Assembly: GCA_032622095.1 (NCBI GenBank)
Contig: CP136068.1
Span: 6,551,314-6,615,313, forward strand
DNA length: 64,000 nt
Direction of reading: 5' to 3'
From: Siphonodentalium dalli
Lineage: Eukaryota > Mollusca > Scaphopoda > Gadilida > Siphonodentaliidae
Shown here: positions 1-9,659 of the stretch, piece after piece
Numbering within the stretch: the first letter of the stretch is position 1
How the letters are laid out: each line of letters opens with the position of its first letter
The notes under the pieces: model-generated
Told to the model about the DNA's origin: nothing
Database searches by the model: none
What the model saw: only the letters and a program-made list of their open reading frames with translations
Position numbers and translations under genes: made by a program

Positions 1-218
1 GTTGATATGATCGGACTATGGTTTTCTAGTTGATACTGTGCCATGTTTCCCTGCACAGATAGGAACACATTTGGAAGTCAATGGTCTCCTACATAGCTGC
101 AATATACAATGTCTTGTACACAACCTTGAAATGGCGACCCTCTAGCTTCACCGATGGGCCGGTTGGTCATGGGAACAGGGCCACCAGACCCAGAGGCAAC
201 CATACTCGATGGACACGA

Positions 219-348
219 GACAGCCCGATCCAGGACAGCCGGACCCAGGACTGCCCGACCGCATCGACACGAGACAACCTGACCCAGTGACAGCCTGCCC
301 AGGATTGCCCGACCCAGAGACAGCCCGACCCAGTGACAACCCGACTCA
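219..348. repeat. GC-rich 15-16 bp minisatellite
   Basis: Roughly eight or nine degenerate units of a 15-16 bp motif resembling AGNGACAGCCCGACCC run in tandem. The region stands out as GC-rich in AT-rich surroundings. Short open frames on both strands here are repeat artefacts. Confidence 0.75.
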
Positions 349-878
349 AAAAATATTGTTGAGAATCATGTTTTGTTTAAAGACATATTCTGGACTTGTT
401 CGAATGGCATAAGTTAGTAAATGAAACGCTATGGCATCCTGGGAAATGTAGCACTCTATTATCATCGCCAACAGTTTCCGATATCGCAGAACATTTCAAA
501 GAAGTCGATCCATAGATAACAGCGTCTGAACTGCTCAATTGTAAATATCTACGTCTCGATTCGGAACACACCAATCGGCGATAAACTAATGTAAATGATG
601 TCGACAACGAGAGTCATTGCATTTAGTTAATATATAAGAATGGCGGTGTGTGTTGTCAATTTGGATTAATATTCGTAGAAATAACAACATTGAGGAAGAT
701 TATTCCCCATTTCTATTTGATCACTCTATATATACCGGAGTGTTGCCCGCCGCATTAGCAAATAATGCGATGGAACTTATACCCTATTAATTTGCGATTA
801 TTTCTGTTAAATACTGGTTTTCTAAAGAGCCAGTTTAACCTATTTAAAACATTTCCTTTTGTCAGTCAAAATGTCAAA
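349..878. other. No gene recognised
   Basis: AT-rich sequence. A 76-codon minus-strand open frame (377-607) has no recognisable domain and no splice context. I see nothing else. Confidence 0.5.
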
Positions 879-1187
879 AGTCCACCCATTATAAAGAGCG
901 TTCATGATTGACTTCTCCATTAGCAGTGAAAATTAAATATGTCATAGAGATTAATAGTCCACTCATTATAAAGAGCGTCCATTGTTGGGTTTTCCGTTGG
1001 CAGTGAATATTAGATATATAATAGAGATTAACAGTCCACTCATTATAAAGAGCGTTCATGATTGGGTTTGTCCATTAGCTGATAATATGAGATATGTCAT
1101 AGATATTAATAGTCCACTCATTATAAAGAGCGTTCATGATTGGGATGTCCATTAGCAGTGAATATTAGATATGCAACAGAGATTAAT
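879..1187. repeat. 77-bp tandem repeat, four units
   Basis: Four head-to-tail units start at 879, 956, 1033 and 1111 (77, 77, 78, 77 bp). Each begins AGTCCACTCATTATAAAGAG (first unit has a variant) and ends near AGAGATTAAT. Units differ by a few substitutions. A related stretch occurs in inverted orientation near 15765-15805. Confidence 0.9.
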
Positions 1188-1294
1188 TTGTTTGGGTGAG
1201 CCCGTATACCATACATACCCCTGTTGAACCCATGGCGAGCCCCGCAGAGCGGTGAGCAGACGACACTCAGCAGTACATTCCTCTGTGTGTTTAG

Positions 1295-1845
1295 GGATCC
1301 CTATGGGATATATACCAACCCTGGTCAAGTGGTCCTGCTAATGTGCTATGATGTGGTTGGGTCCTGCTGAACTGCTATGATGCTGTTAGTGTAAACTGAT
1401 GCTGTTAACAAAACGTACCGTTATTTCTTTTTTATTTCCTTTTTCGTGGTGTTCCGACAATCTGAACAAATAAATCCAGGAGAAGCCAATATGCGAAACA
1501 TTTTCAATACAAGAAGGTTTTAGTTGTTGAAAATCGACTATAATCAATATGGTTATTCACGTCGTTTAGTAACACCAGCGCAGGCATTATTATATATTTA
1601 AAAACTTGTATATGTTTTTTTTCCATCTTTCATACACTCATTGCATGGTTTTATTCTCAAATCGCTCGAATTAACCAAACACCGCGAAAATGACAACTTT
1701 AGAAAAATTAACGGTACTCTTTCGTAACGGCATCAGTTTTTCCTAACCGCATCATTGCAATTCAGCAGGACCACTAGCATCATGGCATGTTAACAGGATC
1801 ACTTGACCAGTGATGATGCTATATATCACACAAAGGTGATTTCAC
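1295..1845. mobile_element. Long-arm inverted-repeat MITE
   Basis: The left arm (about 1295-1440) and right arm (about 1690-1845) are inverted copies over more than 110 bp, both carrying GGTCAAGTG, two GTCCTG..ATGATG submotifs and GTACCGTTA. The middle is AT-rich and noncoding. Length and lack of coding fit a non-autonomous DNA transposon. I found no certain target duplication, so the outer limits and the superfamily are open. Confidence 0.7.
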
Positions 1846-2744
1846 AAACATGCGGGAACCCGTAGTGAAAAACACATTTTTATTTATAGCTGTTCTAATA
1901 TGAGAGACAGTTTGTATTAAAAAGAAAAAATGTCCAAAATATTTTAAATGGATCCAAATTAATTTATCAAAACCTGGGACCCACGCCAGTAAAATAACGC
2001 CGAGTCGGGTGCATCAGTCACGATTCTAACTTACCTTGTGTGCGAAGATATCCAGTGTGACACCACCTCATCAGCAATATTCATATATACCCATATCTAT
2101 ATATGTCAATGTAACTTATCACAGGGATTCTATCATATGTATATAGGTCATTGTCACGGTCAATTTGGGAGAAAAGTGTTTCACCTCGAATTGCTAATTG
2201 AATGTTTTTCCGAACCAGTTCCTTCACTAATATGATCGCACTGCAATCAATCATTGTATAATACTGGCTGCTGACATATTAACCAACACCCATATCAAGG
2301 TCTGAATGTAATCTCCAAGCCGTGACTCTATAAGGTTTCAACTTACATCAATTTAAGTTGATATGACTTGTTCCCCGACCTCTTTGTAATCGGTCGTTAT
2401 ATAGAATATGTTTAAACTAGACACCGATGTTAATATAGTGAAACAGCATGACCTTGTGGTATCTTCAGATCGTATATTCGATTGTTGGAGTCAGAGGGCA
2501 CATTGCAGATGCAGGGGACAGATAGCCCAATTCTTCTCGGCCCACAATAGCTTGGGATATCGGTTTGGATTGTGCTGTGTTTTGAACGAGTCCCGCCGGT
2601 TGCTCTTCTATAACGGACATAGTATAAACATATTATATTGTATCATAATGTACAACTTGGATTGGGGCATAATTGATAACAACTTGTGTGGCTCCTCTCC
2701 CATATACTTACAACACATTCTTATAATAACAATATAGTCTTCTT
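1846..2744. other. No gene recognised
   Basis: AT-rich sequence. The 109-codon open frame at 2408-2737 is cysteine/tyrosine-rich without a recognisable domain, good codon bias or splice context, so I do not call it. Confidence 0.5.
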
Positions 2745-2936
2745 TTTTTTTGGAACTTCTGTCAGCATGCATGTGTGTGTATGTGTGTTATAGACCCGAA
2801 AACTGCTTGACCGATGCGACCCAAATTTGGTATGTAGTTCTACTTTGAACAAAATTGGCGGGTCCAATTTTACGTGCGACCATGTCCTTGAATTTGACAT
2901 TGTCCTGGCTCATATAAGCATGTTTCTGGACCGATG
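2745..2936 (+). mobile_element. Left flank of an interrupted Helitron-like repeat
   Basis: A GT-rich run is followed by a phrase (GACCCGAAAACTGCTTGACC, then AAATTTGGTATGTAG) that parallels the 5' part of the Helitrons at 9.66-14.07 kb (GAACTCGAAAACGGCCGACC, then AAACTTGGTATGTGG). The matching right half (8265-8352) lies beyond the retrotransposon, suggesting that the latter inserted into this older repeat. Divergence is high, so this is tentative. Confidence 0.45.
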
Positions 2937-3152
2937 GAAATATAGTTCTATTCGTTTGAGGAACGAATTAGAATGGAACTGATTTCTCCGAGGGGTTAAT
3001 GTTTGATTGGGTAATCAAGCTGTTGATATATTGTAGCGCATGATTGCGCGTAGTTCGGTACTCAGCACGAATTGTGTGAGGTATCGTCAATCCGTGCTGA
3101 TTGGTTCAGGGTCATTCGTACCTGTAGAGACACGGCGATCGGTTGTTTATTT
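2937..3152 (+). repeat. Split direct repeat A1
   Basis: Nearly identical to 7137-7352, exactly 4200 bp downstream, with two differences seen (T/G in the TATAG-TCTA stretch, T/C in CATTCG-ACC). It probably includes the promoter and 5' leader because gag begins 43 bp after it. Identity ends abruptly after TTGTTTATTT. Confidence 0.93.
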
Positions 3153-3194
3153 GTGCTCGTGTTGTTGTGCTCTTGTCCGTTAACTCACCTGGCG

Positions 3195-3892
3195 ATGTCT
3201 GAAAACAAAGAACTTTCTGACAAATTGGATCTTTTGTTGAATCGTTTTGATTCTCAAAACGGGGAACTGGAGGATCGGATCGACAAGAAATTAGAAGTAA
3301 TCAACGATCGATTCTTCAAATCGAGAGCAGAGGTCGAGCGGTTGAAAGCGGACAAATCGTTGAATTGGCGTTTGAAGGCAATAAGCAGCAATATCTGTTT
3401 TCCTCTCAAACATTGGACAATTTGAAGCAAGTTAATTGGGCTTTAGATAACGGAAAGGTGGATTACGGTCGAGACATTGTAAATTCGGAAATTACAAGAA
3501 TTAAAGAACGCATCAAACTAATTAAGATAGCGGATTCGTCTGAAGGCGGTTGGGAAACTGTAAAACAATACAAGGTCAACGATTTGGCGAGCGATTCAGA
3601 AGGTGATAGGCGCATCAATCGTGCAGAGACCAGGGCTGTTAGGAAACTGTTAGAGAAGAAACAGAAAACCACTAGAAGTGTGCCTTATCAGAAGAAAACT
3701 GATTCTTCTCTCATGTCTAGCAGCATTTCTTCTGCTGGTGTTCAGTCCTTGCGTGGCAAGGGCGCTGGACCGAATAGAGGCGCGTGTTTCGTCTGCGGGT
3801 CCTTCCAACATTACAGGAGATTTTGTCCCTTCGTTAGCGGTACCTCTCAACAACCGTCAACCAGCGTCGCCGGATTCCATCCTCGGAAATGA
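3195..3892 (+). pseudogene. gag: Retrotransposon Gag (nucleocapsid), frameshifted
   Basis: Gag coats the element's RNA and forms the particle in which it is copied. I chose the ATG at 3195 because a charged, heptad-like coiled-coil segment (MSENKELSDKL...) starts there. That frame ends at 3425. The second part continues in a different frame from about 3365: FEGNKQQYLF, then IADSSEGGWETVKQY and LASDSEGDRRINRAETRA, patterns I associate with Ngaro-type Gag proteins. A zinc knuckle C-X2-C-X4-H-X4-C lies at 3785-3826. A one-base loss near 3363 would explain the break. No slippery heptamer is visible, so I read it as mutation (or sequence error) rather than programmed shifting. The end overlaps the pol frame by about 240 nt. 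Confidence 0.82.
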
Positions 3893-4787
3893 TGCACACC
3901 GGATCGATGACAATGGGCTGAAAGTTAAGTATTGTTCTAGTTTTGGTACATTGAATGACAATTCATGTATTGAGAATTCGGCCCATTGTCATAAAGGGAA
4001 ACCTTTAACATCAGATTTTGAATGTTATGAAAGTGGTTTTGCTGATATTATTGTTAAAAATAGACTTAAAAAGAATGTTGAGTTTTGGAAATCGATTGAA
4101 TCTACATCTTTTGTTATAAATACTATTGAGAATGGCTATAAGATACCATTCTATTTAACACCACCATCTATGGAACTCTGTAATAATAGTTCAGCCAAGC
4201 AGCATTTCGAATTTGTTTCACAAGAAATTAACAATCTGCTGGATAGAGGGTTAATTGAAAAGTGTGATCACAAGCCAATAATTGTAAATCCGTTATCGGT
4301 GGCGACTCGTGATAACAAAAACAGGCTCATTTTAGACCTGAGTGTTGTGAATAGGTACCTTTGGAAAATGTCTGGAAAGTTCGAAGATTGGAAGACCGCT
4401 CATCTGTATTTAAAACCTAATTGTTGGTGTATAAAATTTGATATTCACTCTGCTTATCATCATTTAGATATCATGGAAGAGCATTCAAAATTTCTTGGTT
4501 TTTCGTGGACAGACAATGAAGGTCGAAGATTATATTATAAATACCTGGTTGTCCCATTTGGAATTTCCACAGCACCGTATTTGTTTACTAAAGTGACACT
4601 GGGGCTTGTAAAAAAGTGGAGGGGTGAAGGGAAACGGGTGGTTATGTTCCTTGATGACGGTTTGGCGATAGGCTCATCTCGAGAGGAAACTGAGTCTATT
4701 GCAGCCGATATCAAACGGGATTTGTTACAGAGTGGTTTTGTACCTAAGACTGAGAAATCATTATGGACACCCAGTCAATGTATATAA
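3654..4787 (+). pseudogene. pol: Pol, reverse transcriptase part, ended by a stop
   Basis: RNA-directed DNA polymerase of the element. The frame is open from 3654 and overlaps gag in another phase. It has no ATG before the one at 4170, which is already inside the RT fold, so the ancestral protein was probably made by frameshifting from gag or from a processed transcript. Motifs in order: RLILDLSVVNRYL; motif A FDIHSAYHH with the aspartate at 4440-4442; motif B PFGISTAPYLF; motif C FLDDG, a variant of the YxDD box, aspartates at 4653-4658; then KTEKSLWTPSQC. A TAA at 4785-4787 falls two codons before FLGIKLDT (motif E) with the frame unchanged on both sides, so one nonsense substitution splits pol. 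Confidence 0.9.
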
Positions 4788-5963
4788 TTTTTGGGTATTA
4801 AACTTGATACTCGCTCCATGCAGATTAAAATTCCAGATCTTAAAATGACAAAGATTCATTCTGCGATAAATATTCTGCTTCAACAGTCATCAGTGGGTAG
4901 TTCCATCCCGGTCAAGAAGGTAGCGGGCGTTGTTGGACAATTAATTGCCACTAAGCTAGTCATTGGTAGTGCTGTTCAACTCATGACCCGTTGTTTGAGT
5001 GTAGATATAGACAATGCTAATTCTTGGAATTCTCATATTCAGTTATCTGACCGTAGTATCAATCAGCTTGAATTCTGGCGTGATAATATTGAGATTTTCA
5101 ATAATCGTTGTTTAAATTCCGAATTTTCTTGCACAAAAATGATTTATTCAGACGCTAGTGAAACAGGTTACGCTGGTTATTGCGTCCAGTTCGGAGATCG
5201 TGTATCTCACGGACAGTGGTCTGTTGACGAAGTGAACATGAGTTCCACTTGGCGTGAGTTGAGAGCAGTGCAATTAGTACTGAACAGTTTGAGTGAATTG
5301 TTATATTGTGATTCTATAAAATGGTTTACGGATAATCAAAATGTTGTCAGCATTGTTGAAAAAGGCAGTATGAAGCCTCATATTCAGAAAGTAGCTCAAG
5401 CCATATTTTCATTATGTTTGAAGTATCGTATATTTTTGAATATGGAGTGGATACCCAGGAACGAGAATGAAAGGGCGGACTATTTATCTAAAATAGTAGA
5501 TCTGGATGATTGGGCCGTCTCAGAATATCTTTTTAAAATGATCGATTCTAAATGGGGACCTCACACAGTAGATTGTTTCGCTTCTTTTTACAACACTAAA
5601 TGTTCCAGGTTTTATTCTCGTTTCTGGAATCCTGGTTCTGATAACGTTGATGCTTTCACAGCCCAATGGAATCGTGATATTAATTGGTTGGTTCCACCAA
5701 TTTCGTTGATAGGCAGAACTATAAGTCACCTAGAAAACTGTCATGCAAAGGGTACACTGATTGTACCAGAATGGCCTTCAGCATATTTTTGGCCTTTAAT
5801 TTGTATTGGACATTCCAGTTTTAATTGGTTCGTGAAAGGAGTTTTGCGTTGGCAAGCAACAAAATCGTGCTTTACTCCTAGTAGAGTGGGTGGAGGTCTA
5901 TTTGGAGAAAAAGATTTGCCATTTATTATGATGGCTTTGAGAGTTGATTTCACTCACGTGTAA
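4788..5963 (+). CDS. pol: Pol, RNase H and C-terminal part
   Basis: Same reading frame as the RT segment, continuing directly after the stop. It opens with RT motif E (FLGIKLDT), a thumb/connection region, then RNase H with the four acidic residues: D in YSDAS (5151-5153), E in WRELRAV (5256-5258), D in FTDNQ (5331-5333), D in ERADYLSK (5478-5480). RNase H removes the RNA strand after first-strand synthesis. The tail, with WGPHTVDCFAS, RFYSRFWNPG, NWLVPP and GTLIVPEWPSAYFWP, is a block typical of DIRS/Ngaro pol proteins whose role I do not know. It ends ten nt before the recombinase ATG. All catalytic residues are present, but it cannot be translated with RT unless the stop is read through. 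Confidence 0.9.
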   Translation, partial: FLGIKLDTRSMQIKIPDLKMTKIHSAINILLQQSSVGSSIPVKKVAGVVGQLIATKLVIGSAVQLMTRCLSVDIDNANSWNSHIQLSDRSINQLEFWRDNIEIFNNRCLNSEFSCTKMIYSDASETGYAGYCVQFGDRVSHGQWSVDEVNMSSTWRELRAVQLVLNSLSELLYCDSIKWFTDNQNVVSIVEKGSMKPHIQKVAQAIFSLCLKYRIFLNMEWIPRNENERADYLSKIVDLDDWAVSEYLFKMIDSKWGPHTVDCFASFYNTKCSRFYSRFWNPGSDNVDAFTAQWNRDINWLVPPISLIGRTISHLENCHAKGTLIVPEWPSAYFWPLICIGHSSFNWFVKGVLRWQATKSCFTPSRVGGGLFGEKDLPFIMMALRVDFTHV

Positions 5964-5973
5964 CATTTATGTT

Positions 5974-7014
5974 ATGTTTTCGTATATATTGATATATATT
6001 TTGTTTTCAGGTGTGTTTGTAGATATTTTTGGATCGGAAATAGAACAATTGCCCCAGGACCTTAGACAACTTGCCTATACGCTTCCAGAATTGTTATGTG
6101 ATGCTCGTGCATCTTCGACTAACCGAAAGTACTTTTATGCCTTTAAACGCTGGTCTAAATGGGCATGTTTCCATGGAGTTACGCAGATTCTTCCGGCGAC
6201 TCCTTTATCTTGTGCGATTTATCTTAGAACTATTATTCAAGAAGCAAAAACAGTATCGCCTGTTATTTCGGCTTATTATGGCATCCAATATGTCCACCGA
6301 TTAATTGGTTTAATGTCTCCAACTGACAATTCGTTGGTTCAGAATGTTTTGGAAGCCGGGAAGCGGAGATTGTCAAGACCCAGTATTAAGAAAGAGCCTA
6401 TATCTATAGACCATATAAAGGATTTCTATCGCCAATGTGATCGATCTTCGTTGAAAGATATGCGCTTGCTCAGTATGGTACTGTTGGGGTTTTCTGGTGT
6501 TCTGAGGTCGTGCGAAGTGTTAAACATAAAACGCAATGATATTGAAATTACTACGACACATTTGTCTCTCTTCATTGAGAGATCGAAAACGGATGTATAT
6601 CGTGATGGTTCGTGGATCGTTATTGGGCGAACTGGAACTGAGCTATGTCCTGCAAAAAACCTTGAGGAGTATCTTACTCTTTCCAATATTGACGAAAGTT
6701 CTCATGAATTCATTTTTCGTCGTTTGACTGAAATTTCTGTTCCTGGATATAAATTAAGAGCTGACAATGTTCCTTTAACCTATTCAAGATTTAGAGACAT
6801 TTTCATTCATGGTTTCTCAAACATAGTTCATGATATCAAAGCTTTCGGCTTGCATAGTCTCAGATCTGGAGGAGCTACTCAAGCAGCGAATCGATGTATT
6901 CCTGACAGATTGTTCAAAAAACATGGCAGATGGAAAAGTGAAAAGGCAAAGGATGGATATGTGCACGAATCATTGGAATGTTTGATGGGCGTTTCTATGA
7001 ATTTGGGCCTCTAA
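5974..7014 (+). CDS. Tyrosine recombinase of the retrotransposon
   Basis: Site-specific recombinase that would insert the circular DNA copy into the genome in place of a DDE integrase. The first ATG in frame is at 5974 (346 codons); the frame is open upstream but overlaps the end of pol. The N-terminal half resembles a SAM-like core-binding domain (ARASSTNRKYFYAFKRWSKW). Catalytic residues: R in LRSCEVLNI (6505-6507), K in ERSKTDVYR, H and R in HSLRSGGAT (6853-6864), H in HGRWKSEKA, and the nucleophile Y in DGYVHES (6958-6960). No stops or frameshifts, unlike gag and pol. A pyrimidine-rich AG (TTTTGTTTTCAG at 5999-6010) near the start looks like a splice acceptor. Confidence 0.92.
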   Translation: MFSYILIYILFSGVFVDIFGSEIEQLPQDLRQLAYTLPELLCDARASSTNRKYFYAFKRWSKWACFHGVTQILPATPLSCAIYLRTIIQEAKTVSPVISAYYGIQYVHRLIGLMSPTDNSLVQNVLEAGKRRLSRPSIKKEPISIDHIKDFYRQCDRSSLKDMRLLSMVLLGFSGVLRSCEVLNIKRNDIEITTTHLSLFIERSKTDVYRDGSWIVIGRTGTELCPAKNLEEYLTLSNIDESSHEFIFRRLTEISVPGYKLRADNVPLTYSRFRDIFIHGFSNIVHDIKAFGLHSLRSGGATQAANRCIPDRLFKKHGRWKSEKAKDGYVHESLECLMGVSMNLGL

Positions 7015-7063
7015 ATAATTAAATCAATTAGATTTTGTAACATAGCCCTTTCCTTTGGGGCAT

Positions 7064-7139
7064 TTCGCTGTGCCCTCAGGGACTTCCTATGTATGTTGTG
7101 TTTGTTTATTTCCCAAACAAACATTGCGGTCTCGGAGAA
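7064..7139 (+). repeat. Split direct repeat B1
   Basis: Matches 8188-8264 apart from a one-base indel and a few changes (CTCAGGGAC versus CTCAGGGGGC). It carries an internal inverted motif, TGTTTGTTTATTTCCCAAAC. It abuts A2 directly, giving the B1-A2 junction expected of split-direct-repeat elements. Confidence 0.9.
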
Positions 7140-7352
7140 ATATAGGTCTATTCGTTTGAGGAACGAATTAGAATGGAACTGATTTCTCCGAGGGGTTAAT
7201 GTTTGATTGGGTAATCAAGCTGTTGATATATTGTAGCGCATGATTGCGCGTAGTTCGGTACTCAGCACGAATTGTGTGAGGTATCGTCAATCCGTGCTGA
7301 TTGGTTCAGGGTCATTCGCACCTGTAGAGACACGGCGATCGGTTGTTTATTT
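7137..7352 (+). repeat. Split direct repeat A2
   Basis: Second copy of A1 (2937-3152), joined to B1 with an overlap of about three bases (GAA). This adjacency is the junction that recreates a complete A-B unit in the circular replication intermediate in this class. Confidence 0.92.
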
Positions 7353-8187
7353 TAAGGATATATATATAAGTTTAGAATTGTTTGTACATCCAGTACACGT
7401 ATACATGCAAGGGGACGCATATGATATATATAGAAACTTCTGCTAACAATTTCTACGTAACTCGTTTTCGCAAAAATATTGAAATTACCACCACGATAAC
7501 ATACACACGAAGCCTCCGAGTATTATAGTATAGTATATGCATGACATACTATTTGAGATCATTGTCTGGTTATAATAATGATGCGCATTCATGTCTATAT
7601 ATGTATATATATATTGAATGTTTTTTCTTTCTTTTTCTAGTTGTTTTGTCCTCGACTGCGGATATTGGTGGTGGCGTATGTATGGGCTGAGGATGTGACG
7701 ATTAATTCATATGAGTGTGTTCATCTTTAATTGATATCGTGGTTTTAAAGGTGATTAATTATCAGCCGGAGTATTAATATAAAGATATCAGTGCCAGTGT
7801 GTTCTTGATCGGTATCGATCTACAGAGCTCCATGATATGTTCATGATATGTGTTAAGTTATTCTGGTATCTTAAGTGCAGCTCGAAGCTTGGAGGGATCA
7901 TTATCCCATATTCTTGATTATGTGCTTTCTAAGTATGCAGGGTGTGCTTGTGCCCGGTATAAGCGGTATCGCTAAGCATGGTGGCTGTTTTGTGGCGTAT
8001 GCCTGAAGCTATCGGTGTTTTTCAGCAGTATTGCTGGATGTTTTTTGGCATATTCTGTCAACGTTCTATGATACATGTGAACGGAATGTCAGGATGTTGG
8101 AAGAGACGTTATGGGAATGCTGCCAGTATCCGTAGTCCAAGGATCGAAACGACTTCACTTCCTGTTTAAATTGAGCACAAAAATAAA
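7353..8187 (+). other. A2-B2 interval of the retrotransposon, noncoding
   Basis: 835 bp of AT-rich sequence between A2 and B2. The short frames at 7978-8169 and 8111-8353 have no recognisable domain. A poly-pyrimidine stretch (TTTTTTCTTTCTTTTTCTAG near 7621-7640) could be an acceptor-like signal. No accessory gene recognised. Confidence 0.55.
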
Positions 8188-8264
8188 TTCGCTGTGCCCT
8201 CAGGGGGCTTCCTATGTATGTTGTGTTTGTTTATTTCCCAAACAAACATTGGGGTCTCGGAGAA
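8188..8264 (+). repeat. Split direct repeat B2, right end of element
   Basis: Copy of B1. The shared sequence stops at GAGAA (8260-8264), which marks the right boundary. An AATAAA-like AAATAAATTC lies just before it and could serve polyadenylation. Confidence 0.88.
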
Positions 8265-8352
8265 CACTAGTTTGTCCATACGCTGTATATTCTGCCCAGA
8301 CGGAGGCGATCACAAAGAAATCCCTTAATAGCCCGGACGAAACTGGTATATA
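8265..8352 (+). mobile_element. Right flank of the interrupted Helitron-like repeat
   Basis: AATAGCCCGGACGAAACTGG resembles the Helitron 3' hairpin AATAGCCCGGACGAAGTCGG seen at 10963-10982, and is followed by TATA repeats as other 3' ends here are. With 2745-2936 it makes plausible halves of one target copy. Confidence 0.45.
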
Positions 8353-9584
8353 ATATAATCAGGCAAAATGCCAATGATTACATAGCAAACCATGTATAAC
8401 CGAGGTTCACGATTAGTTGGCTATTGTCATATAATCGCGACCACAGGGGGCACGTGATGTTCGATTGAATATCAGAATATAGGATGTCATATAATCCCAT
8501 ATCCCATAATATGTCTAATATAGCGAATTATCGAAATACGAAAACACAGCGAAATAGCGGAATAAAAAATGCAGCGAAATAGTGAAGTTTTTTGAAACAG
8601 CGAACTATAGAGTTATCACCAGTTGTGTGGTTATGAAGTCGGAAAAGTCTTGTTGGAGATAAAATTCAATTGTCATATCAAATGAGGAGATGTATTGTTT
8701 TGTGACCGAGATATTTCCACGGTTGATAAGTCACAACCCGCCCAACGACGCCTCTCGGGTGGACTCTCTTGGTGTTCTCTGCAAGTGTCTTTGGGGCGGT
8801 CGGCAATGCAGCGTATAAGTGAGCTAGGATGTTACATGTATTTCGTGTGCCAAATGTATGACTCATTGGTCTATATGTCAGTCACGTGCTATCCTATTGA
8901 ATTATCACAATGGGTATAAGAGTGTATGCTAAACACAGAACCCACAACATTCCACCATGCTGTTACATACATGGTGCGTATTTAGGTTTTTTATCTGCGA
9001 AATCGAGTGTCTTCGGTAGGCTGATGAGCCGTTCAATGTGGATATATGCTGGGTGTTATGGTCATAGTTCATGTTTGGTACCTCGTGAGATTAACCCATG
9101 ACCGCTGACGTATACAGCCTTTGCGTTGTTGGTTGAAGTCTCCCTGCACAAGTTCACTACCGTGGTGCGTTTTATCAACCAGCATTTTACTTGCCAATAA
9201 ACGTTGTATGTATTAGGGAATATAGGAGGTCCCCATATTGCAGAATAATGTTGTCCCGTGGGTGTATCGTGTTGTGGCCTTTGTACTGTGGTTCAGAGTC
9301 TCACAGCGGCACTTTGTTTCGTATACTATGTTTGCCGGTCTTTAAAACCAATGTACAAGCCATATGTGGTGTGTGTCTTTTTAGCAAGTGGATATTGTTG
9401 GGTCATATCGATGTGCGAAGCTGTGCAGCTGTCTGCAGTGTTTTAACATAGTTGCCGTGTACTACTGTTTCTGGGTTGTGGATTCATCGGTCGAATGTAC
9501 TTGCTTTCTCCAGGACCTAAGGTGGATGCGTTTCGATACTTCCAATCCAGACATCATATCCGTCCAGATGACATTCACGGTCAC
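8353..9584. other. No gene recognised
   Basis: Moderately AT-rich. Short degenerate repeats of AGCGAAATAG occur near 8540-8600. Several 60-86 codon frames lack domains or splice context. I see no RNA gene. Confidence 0.5.
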
Positions 9585-9628
9585 GGTATATATATATATA
9601 TATATAGCTATATATATATATATATAGC

Positions 9629-9658
<30 letters not shown>
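9585..9658. repeat. (TA)n microsatellite with TAGCTA interruptions
   Basis: Dinucleotide TA run broken twice by TAGCTA. It immediately precedes the 5' end of the first Helitron copy, consistent with AT-dinucleotide targeting. Confidence 0.95.

Positions 9659-9659
<1 letters not shown>

Larger units (their letters stand above)
2937..8264 (+). mobile_element. Ngaro/PAT-like tyrosine-recombinase retrotransposon
   Basis: A 5.33-kb element bounded by split direct repeats: A1 (2937-3152), B1 (7064-7139), A2 (7137-7352), B2 (8188-8264). Between A1 and B1 lie gag (CCHC), pol (RT plus RNase H) and a tyrosine recombinase, the gene order of the Ngaro branch of DIRS-like retroelements. There is no integrase, protease or LTR pair. 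A1 and A2 differ at about 2 of 216 positions, so the insertion is young or the repeats have been homogenised. It is damaged: one frameshift in gag and one stop in pol; the recombinase frame is open. Such elements integrate a circular DNA copy by site-specific recombination and make no target duplication; I see none. The 835 bp between A2 and B2 is longer than I would expect and holds no frame I recognise. Confidence 0.9.

Noticed and set aside
2408-2737. 109-codon open frame
   Set aside because: No recognisable domain; AT-rich, tyrosine/cysteine-rich translation with no splice context.
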